From: Pseudomonadota bacterium
GTDB lineage: Bacteria > Pseudomonadota > Alphaproteobacteria > UBA2136 > UBA6156
Length of the DNA: 5,534 nucleotides
Direction: 5' to 3'
Assembly (NCBI GenBank): GCA_009927255.1
Contig: RFNJ01000046.1
Location: forward strand, 1 to 5,534
Each line of letters opens with the position of its first letter. Position 1 is the stretch's first letter. The position numbers and the translations under genes were made by a program. Below the pieces are notes generated by a model that saw nothing but the letters and a program-made list of their open reading frames with translations, was not told the DNA's origin and searched no databases. Shown in pieces: positions 1-5,534 of the stretch.

Positions 1-110
1 GCCTGTTCCATCACCCGCACAATCATCGGCTTGCCGCCAATATCCGCCAGCGGCTTGCCGGGGAAACGCGTGCTCGCCATTCGGCTCGGAATCATCACCA
101 CAACGCTCAT
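1..110 (-). CDS. kdsB: 3-deoxy-manno-octulosonate cytidylyltransferase (CMP-Kdo synthetase), N-terminal fragment
   Basis: KdsB activates Kdo with CTP to give CMP-Kdo, the donor for the inner core of lipopolysaccharide; it acts in the cytoplasm. Only the first 36 complete codons lie in the window and the gene runs off the left edge. The visible N-terminus reads MSVVVMIPSRMASTRFPGKP and continues LADIGGKPMIVRVMEQ. This is the nucleotide-binding signature of the family (IPAR-x-AST-R-x-PGKPL, then D-I-x-GKPMI), close to the usual position at the protein start. The ATG at 110-108 is supported by an AAAGGA ribosome-binding sequence about 7 nt upstream. The gene starts 25 bp after the stop of the DUF3108 gene on the same strand, so the two are probably co-transcribed. 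Related CMP-sugar synthetases (e.g. CMP-sialate) share the fold, but the motif spacing fits KdsB best. The catalytic Asp residues lie outside the window. Confidence 0.92.
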   Translation of the reverse strand, partial: MSVVVMIPSRMASTRFPGKPLADIGGKPMIVRVMEQ

Positions 111-117
111 CGTCACA

Positions 118-123
118 TCCTTT
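118..123 (-). promoter_or_regulatory. Ribosome-binding site of kdsB
   Basis: On the minus strand AAAGGA lies 7 nt before the kdsB ATG, a good Shine-Dalgarno match and spacing. It fixes the start codon and contrasts with the two plus-strand genes, which have no recognisable Shine-Dalgarno sequence. Confidence 0.7.
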
Positions 124-135
124 GCTTGATTAAAC

Positions 136-870
136 TTATTGCTTCAAATTTGCCCGAAACGTCCCAAACCGCGTCCGCGCCACAATCTGCACCGGCGTCA
201 GCACTGCATCGTCACGCAGACGCACCAGCCAGCTTTCGGGATATTCCTTGCCATCCACCAGCATCGCAATTTCCACGCTCCACACCTCCATGTCGCGGTT
301 GCCAACCCGCACCTTCTCGCGCTTGGCAGGCTTCTTCACCAGCGTAAATGGGCGCTTCACCCCCATCACCTCCAGCACTTCGCCCCGCTGCAAGCCCTCC
401 ACACCTTGCCGCCGCCACGCATAAACCGCACTCAGGCTATCACGCATTTTGCGGTTCCACGCCAGCACCGGTGCCGTATCGTTTTTATCAAGGCGATTGG
501 TATATCTAATCTGCTTGGCCTTGCTATCAAACACCACCAGTTTGTCAGCGCGATAATCATTCTCGCGCTGAATCGCTTCATAGCGCATCGGCAAAAATTC
601 AGTACCGCTAATGTGGCGCCCTACTGCGCTCCAGCGGTCATTCAGTTCCAAAAGCGAACTCTCATCCCAAACTTCCGAATCCAGCCGGTAGCCCCTTTTT
701 TCCGTTGGCGTATAAGTCAGCCGCGCATGGCCCACACTTAATGGCCCCCAATACACACCATAAAACAACTCTTCGCGGGTGTTCAAATCCATCGCCACCG
801 CTGGCAAAGCCAACAGCAACCCCGCCATGCTGGCCAGCAACACACCCACAAGCCTAATCATCCTGTTCAT
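136..870 (-). CDS. DUF3108 domain-containing periplasmic protein
   Basis: The protein is 244 residues from the ATG at 870-868. Residues 1-26 form a Sec signal peptide: Arg-containing start, hydrophobic core LVGVLLASMAGLLLAL, then PAVA before a predicted signal-peptidase I cut ahead of Met27-Asp28. The mature part looks like DUF3108: an early FYGVYWGPLSVGHARL segment (36-51), a tyrosine-rich YRLD strand (61-64), the LPMRYE segment (93-98), a VVFD/IRY strand pair (112-123), a DSLSAVYAWR helix (144-153) and late EVWSVEI and TPVQIV strands (195-201, 225-230). The family is exported and of unknown biochemical function; a role in the cell envelope is inferred. I chose this start over the longer frame reaching 1026 because it puts the signal peptide at the N-terminus and has AGGA 8 nt upstream; an ATG at 879 is a possible alternative. 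It lies 25 bp upstream of kdsB in a likely operon and is divergent from the giant lipoprotein gene. Confidence 0.88.
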   Translation of the reverse strand: MNRMIRLVGVLLASMAGLLLALPAVAMDLNTREELFYGVYWGPLSVGHARLTYTPTEKRGYRLDSEVWDESSLLELNDRWSAVGRHISGTEFLPMRYEAIQRENDYRADKLVVFDSKAKQIRYTNRLDKNDTAPVLAWNRKMRDSLSAVYAWRRQGVEGLQRGEVLEVMGVKRPFTLVKKPAKREKVRVGNRDMEVWSVEIAMLVDGKEYPESWLVRLRDDAVLTPVQIVARTRFGTFRANLKQ

Positions 871-941
871 GCCGCGCATCCTACCAAAGTCCCGCACTTC
901 CTGCCACACTTCCCCATAATAAAAAACGGCAAAACAAAAAC
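871..941. promoter_or_regulatory. Divergent promoter region between DUF3108 and giant lipoprotein genes
   Basis: This 71-bp spacer must contain the start signals of both divergent genes. The right half is A-rich on the plus strand (AAAAAACGGCAAAACAAAAA). CATAAT at 915-920 is a 5/6 match to a plus-strand -10 box, 21 nt before the lipoprotein ATG. The same bases read on the minus strand give TATTAT (921-916), a possible -10 box for the DUF3108 operon. I found no convincing -35 box at 16-18 bp for either, so exact promoters are uncertain. The two candidate -10 boxes overlap, so the two transcripts might compete. Confidence 0.35.
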
Positions 942-3900
942 ATGCCACGCCCAACTGCCCGCTTCTTGCATACCTGCGCCCTGTTGGCGCCGTTGCTGCT
1001 TGCCGCCTGCTGGTGGCAGCCCTCACCCGAAAAACTCTACCAAACCATCACCCAAGGCCAACCCGAAGCCGCGCTCGAAAGCATCCAAAGCCAACTGCAA
1101 AACACCACAAATCCACCCCAAATCACCACCACTTTAAACGCCCTCGCCGCCCTCGCCCACGTCACCCTCTGCGCCCAAAATACCTGTAATCCCAAAGCCT
1201 TAAGCACCCACCTCGCCACTCTCTCCCCACAAACCAGCATGAGCCTAAACCCCAACATCTCCCCCACCACCGCCAGCCTCATGTTGCAGCCCGCCTTCAA
1301 CCAAATCACCAGTCCAACAGCCATTTTAGCGTTGATGCCAAACCTCCCCAACGGCTTCACCCAACTGGCCGAAGCCGCCCTCTTCCACCCCGCGCTCACC
1401 CAAGCCCGCAGCCAAAAATTCGCCGCCAGCGGCCAAGCCCTCACCCAACTTGCCACCACCACCAACCTTCCCACCACCACCCAATACAGCGCCCAACTCT
1501 TCGCCGGAATTTTCACCAACCAACCCACCCTCACCCAAGCCCACATCATCAGCCTACGCAGCGTCAACGGCCAAGTCCCCGCCGCCGCCACCGCCCTGCT
1601 GCCCTGGGCCATGCTTGCCACCACCAGCAGCACCAACGCCGCATTGCAAGGCCTCATCCCCACCACCCAAAGCTGGAAAATCCCCAAAGCCCTGCCCGCC
1701 ACCAGCATGTATGGCGCCGCCGATGAACTGCTGCGCCTCAGCCAAAACCCAACCCTCCGCGCACCGCTGCAAAACCGCTGGCAAGGCCCCAGCAGCACCC
1801 TCGTCCTCACCCTGCAACGCCTCAGCCTCAACCTCAACCCCAACCAGCCCGAACTCTGGGAAAGCTACCTTACCAACCTCACCCAAAAACTCACCGCCAG
1901 CACCACAACCAGCAGCACGCTCGAGCAAATCTCGCTCGCCGAAATCTCCCCCACCCTCCTCACCAGCGCCACCCAAACCGCCTTGGGCACCCAGCTGCTG
2001 GTGGCCGCCCAACGCTTGGAAAATCAACCCACCGCCGCCGCACCGTTGGTAACCCTCGCCGCCAGCCTACCACTCAGCAATCCGCAAAAAATTGAAGTCG
2101 ATAAACTCACCCAAAGCCTGCTGCTCAAGGCCGCCGAAAACAGCGACGTTACCACCACCCTCATCCTCGCCGGATTCAAGCCCGACGTCGCCCTCAGCAA
2201 CCGCCAAACCATCGTGCCCCTGCTGGTCGGTAGCATCCGCCAAAACCTGCACGCCCAACGCTTTACTGAAGCGGTGAATACCTTCGAATTCTTGCAAAAC
2301 ACTCTCAAAATGGATGTGGAGATGGCCCCCATCATCCTCCAAGAATTCACCGACGAAGCCAAAGCGACCAAGCTGCAAGAATCCCTCACCGCCACCACCC
2401 CCGAATTGCTGTTGCAGCCTGCCAACGACGTCGCGCAAGAACTCACCCCCCTCTTCACCTTCATGCAAGATTATTTCGCCGACCAACCCAATATCATCAC
2501 CGCGCAACTAAATACCTTGATTGCCGGTGCAGCAGGCACCTACGGCCCCGCCACCGCCATGTATCGGTTGGGCAATTTATTCCCTGATGCCACCATGCCC
2601 GCCACCAAGCGCCAGCAGTGGCTCCACCAAGCAATTATTAATGCAGTGCTGGAGGACGAATCGCTCACCCCCGCCGCCCTTGCCACCCTCGCCACCCAGC
2701 TTGCCGCAGTGCACGAAGGGCTGAACGTTTCACCCTTACTCGAAGCCGCGCTCAAGCGCACCAACGCCACCGAAGAAACCCGCGAAATTTGGCAAAACGC
2801 CACCCCCGCCACCCGCCAACTGCTGGCCGCCATGCGCCCACAGTTTAGCAGCCTGATGCAAGCAATAGATGCCCTGCAAGCCAACCAGCCCAACCAAGCC
2901 GCGCAGTTTTTGCATCAAATTACCGACTCCTCCTGGCAAGCCCAAGCCGAGCCCTACCTGCAAACTTTTTACACCACCCTGCAAAATATCGCTGGCCTCT
3001 ACGTCCCCGCCAGCCCCACACCGGCTAGCAATATCGCGGCAATTATCCTCACCCCCCAAGCCATGGCCAGCAGCACCAGCCCGCTGAATGCGGTGAACGC
3101 CCAACTCACCAACCGCATGGGCACCCTTACCACCACTTCGCCCGAAACCCTGACCCAAACCCCCAGCACGGTGGAAAACATCACCCTGCCCCTTAGCTTC
3201 AACTTCACCACCCGCACCCTCACTCCCACACCCGAAGGCCCAACAACCTCCCTCACCACCATCACGCTGGGCACCAACTTGCTCCAACTCACCGAAGGCC
3301 CGCTTACCACGCCCTTCACCCGCTTACTGACCAAGCCCACCGATATCCTCCGCCCCGACGGCACCTACCTCATCCAAGCCCCCCTCAACACCCCGCTGCC
3401 GGGCACCCAAACCATCCTGCCCATCGGCAGTATCCTCACCCTGCAAACCACCACCAGCCCCGATGCCAACGGCACCTACGCCCTCACTGGCACGCTGATG
3501 CACCCCGCCAGCAGCAATGGCATTACGCTGGAAGGCAGCTACACCCCCACCACCTTCACCAGCCAATTCACCTTCACCTATCCTCTCCCCAGCAGTGGCC
3601 AGCCGGTGAAGGCCACCACCCGCTGCCAAACCTTGGGCGGCCCGATTATTTGCGGCAGCCACCACCTGCACAGCCCGCGCCAGCAGTTCGCCACCTTGGT
3701 CAGCGGGATGCAAACCCGCGAGAGCCTCGCCCTCACCGCCCAGTCACGCCAACAGCCCGCCATGGCCACAGTCACCACCAGCCCCACAACCTCAGTCACT
3801 GCTTTACCCGCCACCCCTTCCATTGCCCAAATCCTCGCCCGCCGCCAAGCCGCCAGCGTGGCCAGCAGCACCACACCAACCACCCCCAGCACAACCACTA

Positions 3901-4145
3901 TCTCCACCACTATTATTGAAGCCGAAGAAGCCCCCCAACCCACCTCCCCCACCGAGCCCACCACCACCAGCCTCACCGACATCATCTCCCGCACTATCCC
4001 CACCGGAACCGGCACCATCACCATCCACGATGGCGCCGAAGACCCCTCTCTCACCATCCCCGCCGGCGTCTTCATCCACAAAGTCAGCACCCCACCCGGC
4101 GCCCCACTCAAAATCACATCCTCACCAACCACTACAAACCCCTAG
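942..4145 (+). CDS. Giant putative lipoprotein of unknown function (1067 aa)
   Basis: I do not recognise this protein. Residues 1-23 are a lipoprotein signal: Arg3 and Arg7, a hydrophobic stretch, then LLLAAC with the lipid-acceptor Cys23. Tandem Trp24-Trp25 follows, with no Asp at +2, so an outer-membrane fate is possible. From about 26 to 690 the chain is Ala/Leu/Gln-rich and looks helical (e.g. PEAALESIQSQLQ at 41-53, AIDALQANQPNQAAQFLHQI at 641-660). This resembles a TPR-like solenoid, but I see no clean repeat. About 715-915 is beta-like and Thr-rich (ITLPLSFNFTTRTL, GTYALTGTLM, ITLEGSY, TSQFTFTYPL). From about 940 a Ser/Thr/Pro-rich tail leads to a short beta-like end (TITIHDGAEDPSLTIPAGVF). 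Besides Cys12 and Cys23 the only cysteines are two close pairs (77/82, 895/904). The frame is open throughout, with strong C at third codon positions. No Shine-Dalgarno sequence is evident. It is divergent from the DUF3108-kdsB operon. The reading frame is well supported; the function is unknown. Confidence 0.8.
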   Translation: MPRPTARFLHTCALLAPLLLAACWWQPSPEKLYQTITQGQPEAALESIQSQLQNTTNPPQITTTLNALAALAHVTLCAQNTCNPKALSTHLATLSPQTSMSLNPNISPTTASLMLQPAFNQITSPTAILALMPNLPNGFTQLAEAALFHPALTQARSQKFAASGQALTQLATTTNLPTTTQYSAQLFAGIFTNQPTLTQAHIISLRSVNGQVPAAATALLPWAMLATTSSTNAALQGLIPTTQSWKIPKALPATSMYGAADELLRLSQNPTLRAPLQNRWQGPSSTLVLTLQRLSLNLNPNQPELWESYLTNLTQKLTASTTTSSTLEQISLAEISPTLLTSATQTALGTQLLVAAQRLENQPTAAAPLVTLAASLPLSNPQKIEVDKLTQSLLLKAAENSDVTTTLILAGFKPDVALSNRQTIVPLLVGSIRQNLHAQRFTEAVNTFEFLQNTLKMDVEMAPIILQEFTDEAKATKLQESLTATTPELLLQPANDVAQELTPLFTFMQDYFADQPNIITAQLNTLIAGAAGTYGPATAMYRLGNLFPDATMPATKRQQWLHQAIINAVLEDESLTPAALATLATQLAAVHEGLNVSPLLEAALKRTNATEETREIWQNATPATRQLLAAMRPQFSSLMQAIDALQANQPNQAAQFLHQITDSSWQAQAEPYLQTFYTTLQNIAGLYVPASPTPASNIAAIILTPQAMASSTSPLNAVNAQLTNRMGTLTTTSPETLTQTPSTVENITLPLSFNFTTRTLTPTPEGPTTSLTTITLGTNLLQLTEGPLTTPFTRLLTKPTDILRPDGTYLIQAPLNTPLPGTQTILPIGSILTLQTTTSPDANGTYALTGTLMHPASSNGITLEGSYTPTTFTSQFTFTYPLPSSGQPVKATTRCQTLGGPIICGSHHLHSPRQQFATLVSGMQTRESLALTAQSRQQPAMATVTTSPTTSVTALPATPSIAQILARRQAASVASSTTPTTPSTTTISTTIIEAEEAPQPTSPTEPTTTSLTDIISRTIPTGTGTITIHDGAEDPSLTIPAGVFIHKVSTPPGAPLKITSSPTTTNP

Positions 4146-4157
4146 CCTCTCCCTCGG

Positions 4158-4227
4158 TGTCACCCCGGGGCGTGGTTGGGTAAATTTTCGTAGAAAATTT
4201 GGGCCCCAACCCGAGCCCGGGGTTACA
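4158..4227. repeat. Nested intergenic palindrome (70 bp)
   Basis: Outer arms TGTCACCCCGGG (4158-4169) and CCCGGGGTTACA (4216-4227) are inverted repeats with one mismatch. Inside them GGTTGGG (4174-4180) can pair with CCCAACC (4206-4212), and a perfect 8-bp stem AAATTTTC/GAAAATTT (4182-4189, 4193-4200) closes on a GTA loop. The arms resemble the CCCGGG-core palindromes scattered between genes in many Alphaproteobacteria. It begins 12 bp after the lipoprotein stop codon and ends 42 bp before the next gene. It may stop or stabilise the lipoprotein transcript, but no T-run follows on the plus strand, so it is not a textbook intrinsic terminator. Confidence 0.75.
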
Positions 4228-4256
4228 ATCTTCTCTGCAAAAACTCTAACCTATTA

Positions 4257-4262
4257 TATAAT
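4257..4262 (+). promoter_or_regulatory. Consensus -10 box just upstream of the methyltransferase gene
   Basis: TATAAT at 4257-4262 is a perfect sigma-70-type -10 hexamer in an AT-rich stretch within an otherwise GC-rich window. The best -35 candidate at 17-bp spacing is TCTGCA (4234-4239), only 3/6. Transcription would start about 7 nt downstream, at or next to the ATG at 4270, which predicts a leaderless mRNA. The absence of a Shine-Dalgarno sequence in ATTTTACCC before the ATG fits this. Confidence 0.5.
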
Positions 4263-4269
4263 TTTACCC

Positions 4270-4854
4270 ATGTTCTACACCGTCCTTAATGGCCGCCTGA
4301 AGCTTCAAGACATCCAACCCCGCAGCCCCGAAGACGGCCTCTGGCTCGCCGCCAGCATCCCAAATTTACCCGCCAACACCGAAGTCCTCGACGCCGCCTG
4401 TGGCAACGGCTTGGTCGGCCTCGCCCTGCTCACCCACCAGCCCCACCTACGCCTCACCATGCTGGATATCAACCCCACCCTCACCGCCCAAGCCGAAGCC
4501 AATACCCAACTCAATAACCTCCAGGCCACTATCACAACCGCCAACCTACTCGAATGGCAAACCACCCAAAAATTCCCCCACATCCTCTGCAACCCCCCGT
4601 TCTATAACACCCAAACCCACACCCCCGCCCAAACCGAAACCAAACAACAAACCAAACACCTTTCCCCCACCGAATTTCAGCAATGGCTCACCAAACTCAT
4701 AAGCCTGCTCACCCCCCAAGGCAAGCTGCACCTCATCCTCCACCCCGGCCTCCTCCCCACCGCCCAAGCCTTTGCCCAAAGCAAAAACTACCACCTCCAA
4801 ACCACCCCCACCAAAACCCCCAAACGCCTCCTCTTGCAACTCACCAAAACCTAA
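4270..4854 (+). CDS. TrmN6-type tRNA1(Val) adenine-37 N6-methyltransferase-like protein
   Basis: This is a 194-residue class I SAM-dependent methyltransferase. The N-terminal NGRLKLQ and SPEDGLWLAA segments (7-13, 19-28) match the start of the TrmN6/YfiC family (COG4123), which methylates N6 of A37 in tRNA1(Val). Motif I is VLDAACGNGLVG (39-50), with Ala43 where the first Gly of DxGxGxG is usual. LDIN (65-68) is the acidic motif II that binds the SAM ribose. NPPFY (108-112) is the catalytic motif IV typical of N6-adenine methylases. LTPQGKLHLIL (147-157) is the late beta-strand region, and the C-terminus KRLLLQLTK fits the family ending. I chose the ATG at 4270 because upstream in this frame there is only proline-rich shadow of the lipoprotein gene. 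The protein is somewhat shorter than E. coli YfiC and rich in Thr, Gln and Asn, mirroring the G-poor coding strand. It is convergent with priA. Exact substrate is inferred. Confidence 0.82.
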   Translation: MFYTVLNGRLKLQDIQPRSPEDGLWLAASIPNLPANTEVLDAACGNGLVGLALLTHQPHLRLTMLDINPTLTAQAEANTQLNNLQATITTANLLEWQTTQKFPHILCNPPFYNTQTHTPAQTETKQQTKHLSPTEFQQWLTKLISLLTPQGKLHLILHPGLLPTAQAFAQSKNYHLQTTPTKTPKRLLLQLTKT

Positions 4855-4871
4855 TCCCGCAAAGCGAACCA

Positions 4872-4915
4872 AGGCTTGGCTCGCCGGAGCCCGTAGGGCG
4901 TAGGCGGCCAAGCCT
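4872..4915. terminator. Hairpin between convergent methyltransferase and priA genes
   Basis: AGGCTTGGC (4872-4880) pairs perfectly with GCCAAGCCT (4907-4915); CGCC (4882-4885) pairs with GGCG (4903-4906), and GCCC (4889-4892) with GGGC (4896-4899) around a GTA loop. The stem has one bulged T (4881) and a 3x3 internal loop. It lies between two converging genes and its right foot overlaps the priA stop codon (4916-4914), so it may end or protect transcripts from both sides. No clear T-run follows on either strand, so termination is an inference. Confidence 0.55.
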
Positions 4916-5534
4916 ATATCGGGTCCACATCCACAATCACCCGTACCCCGCGCGGCAGCGGCACTTGCTCCACCCATGCTTTCACTAGTCCCTGCAACGC
5001 CAGTGCCCCAGTGCTTTTTACCAACAACCGATATTTGTATCTATCCCGCACCTTGGCCACCGGCGCTGGCGCTGGCCCTAATAAACGAACCCCATCCACA
5101 GCGGGAAAATCCTTCGCCAACGCCACCCCCGCCTGTTGCACATCGCGCTCCACCAAACCATCCAACAACACCCCCACCTGCCGCCCAAAGGGGGGGTCGC
5201 CAAATGCGCGCCGTGCTTCTAGTTCCAGCGCATAAAAACCATCACGGTCATGCCGCGCCAATGCTGCAAACAACGGGTGGCTGGGGTCGTGGCTCTGCAC
5301 CCACACCGTGCCCGCCAACGTGCCGCGCCCCGCTCGCCCCGCCACTTGGGTTAACAACTGAAAGGTTCGCTCCGCCGCCCGCAATTCCCCATGCGCCAGC
5401 CCCATATCCGCATCAATCACCCCCACGCAGGTTAGGTAGGGAAAATGGTGCCCCTTGGTCACCATCTGCGTCCCCACAATAATATCCACCTCCCGCGCCT
5501 CAATCTGCCGCACCAGCACGCCCAGTTGTTTGGG
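4914..5534 (-). CDS. priA: Primosomal protein N' (replication restart helicase PriA), C-terminal fragment
   Basis: The last 206 residues of PriA are present and the gene runs off the right edge. PriA is a superfamily 2 DNA helicase that recognises stalled or repaired forks and reloads the replisome. In this fragment helicase motif V is GTQMVTKGHHFP (21-32), followed by GVIDADMGL (38-46), and motif VI is QVAGRAGR (63-70) with its arginine finger. DPPFGR (113-118) corresponds to the PPF motif of the C-terminal region, and GPAPAPVAKVRDRYKYRLLV (153-172) is the hallmark of the C-terminal domain. The protein ends VDVDPI, as is normal for the family. The frame extends upstream beyond an internal GTG at 5519 to PKQLGVLVR at the window edge, so that GTG is not the start. 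The zinc-binding cysteines and Walker A motif lie outside. A run of seven G at 5190-5196 does not break the frame. Confidence 0.96.
   Translation of the reverse strand, partial: PKQLGVLVRQIEAREVDIIVGTQMVTKGHHFPYLTCVGVIDADMGLAHGELRAAERTFQLLTQVAGRAGRGTLAGTVWVQSHDPSHPLFAALARHDRDGFYALELEARRAFGDPPFGRQVGVLLDGLVERDVQQAGVALAKDFPAVDGVRLLGPAPAPVAKVRDRYKYRLLVKSTGALALQGLVKAWVEQVPLPRGVRVIVDVDPI

Noticed and set aside
139..741. Plus-strand open frame of 200 codons opposite DUF3108
   Set aside because: His/Pro-rich composition with no recognisable features. The minus strand carries a clear signal peptide and DUF3108 motifs.
1037..1843. Long minus-strand open frame (268 codons) opposite the lipoprotein gene
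   Set aside because: The translation is Val/Trp/Arg-rich with no domain-like pattern. It is the mirror of a G-poor gene in which stops on the other strand are rare. The plus-strand frame is longer and has a signal peptide.
3232..3301. CCGAAGGCCC repeated 60 bp apart (PEGP and TEGP in the protein) as an internal tandem repeat
   Set aside because: Only these 10 bases match well; the rest of the two 60-bp units diverges, so chance in a low-complexity region is enough.
4158..4256. Textbook intrinsic terminator after the lipoprotein gene
   Set aside because: The hairpin is strong but is followed by GGTTACAATCTTCTC rather than a T-run, so I list it as a palindrome only.
3823..4269. Extending the methyltransferase upstream to an ATG at 3823
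   Set aside because: The extra residues are proline-rich low complexity overlapping the lipoprotein gene, and family similarity begins at 4270.
5190..5196. Run of seven G as a possible frameshift site in priA
   Set aside because: Conserved PriA motifs lie in one frame on both sides (GRAGR before, GPAPAP after), so the frame is intact.
1..5534. CRISPR array, tRNA, rRNA or insertion sequence
   Set aside because: No regularly spaced repeats, no cloverleaf-like sequence, no rRNA motifs and no transposase-like frame were seen; almost all of the window is accounted for by five genes.

Overview
The window appears to come from a Gram-negative proteobacterium. It holds the start of a Kdo-activating enzyme gene (kdsB), a DUF3108 protein with a Sec signal peptide, and a very large lipoprotein with a canonical lipobox. 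All three only make sense in a cell with an outer membrane and periplasm. An alphaproteobacterial origin is likely but not proven. The methyltransferase resembles the alphaproteobacterial form of the TrmN6 family, and the palindrome at 4158-4227 has the TGTCACCCCGGG...CCCGGGG arm style common in intergenic repeats of that class. I do not recognise a genus.

Layout. Positions 1-870 carry two minus-strand genes in one likely operon: DUF3108 (870-136), then kdsB (110, running off the left edge), 25 bp apart. A 71-bp A-rich divergent spacer (871-941) separates them from a 1067-residue plus-strand lipoprotein gene (942-4145). That gene fills more than half the window and matches no family I can name. 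Next is a 124-bp spacer (4146-4269) with a strong nested palindrome and a consensus -10 box. It is followed by a short plus-strand TrmN6-type methyltransferase (4270-4854). The methyltransferase converges on the 3' end of priA (minus, 4914 to the right edge), with a large hairpin between them that overlaps the priA stop codon.

Function. The left half is envelope-related: KdsB makes CMP-Kdo for lipopolysaccharide, DUF3108 is exported, and the giant lipoprotein is probably anchored in the outer or inner membrane facing the periplasm. The right half is housekeeping (tRNA modification and replication restart). No mobile element, CRISPR array, rRNA or tRNA was seen. The most novel item is the giant lipoprotein, which has a helical N-terminal two thirds, a beta-rich domain and a Thr/Ser/Pro-rich tail. 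The plus strand is strikingly poor in G through both plus-strand genes, and this shapes their codon and amino-acid use.
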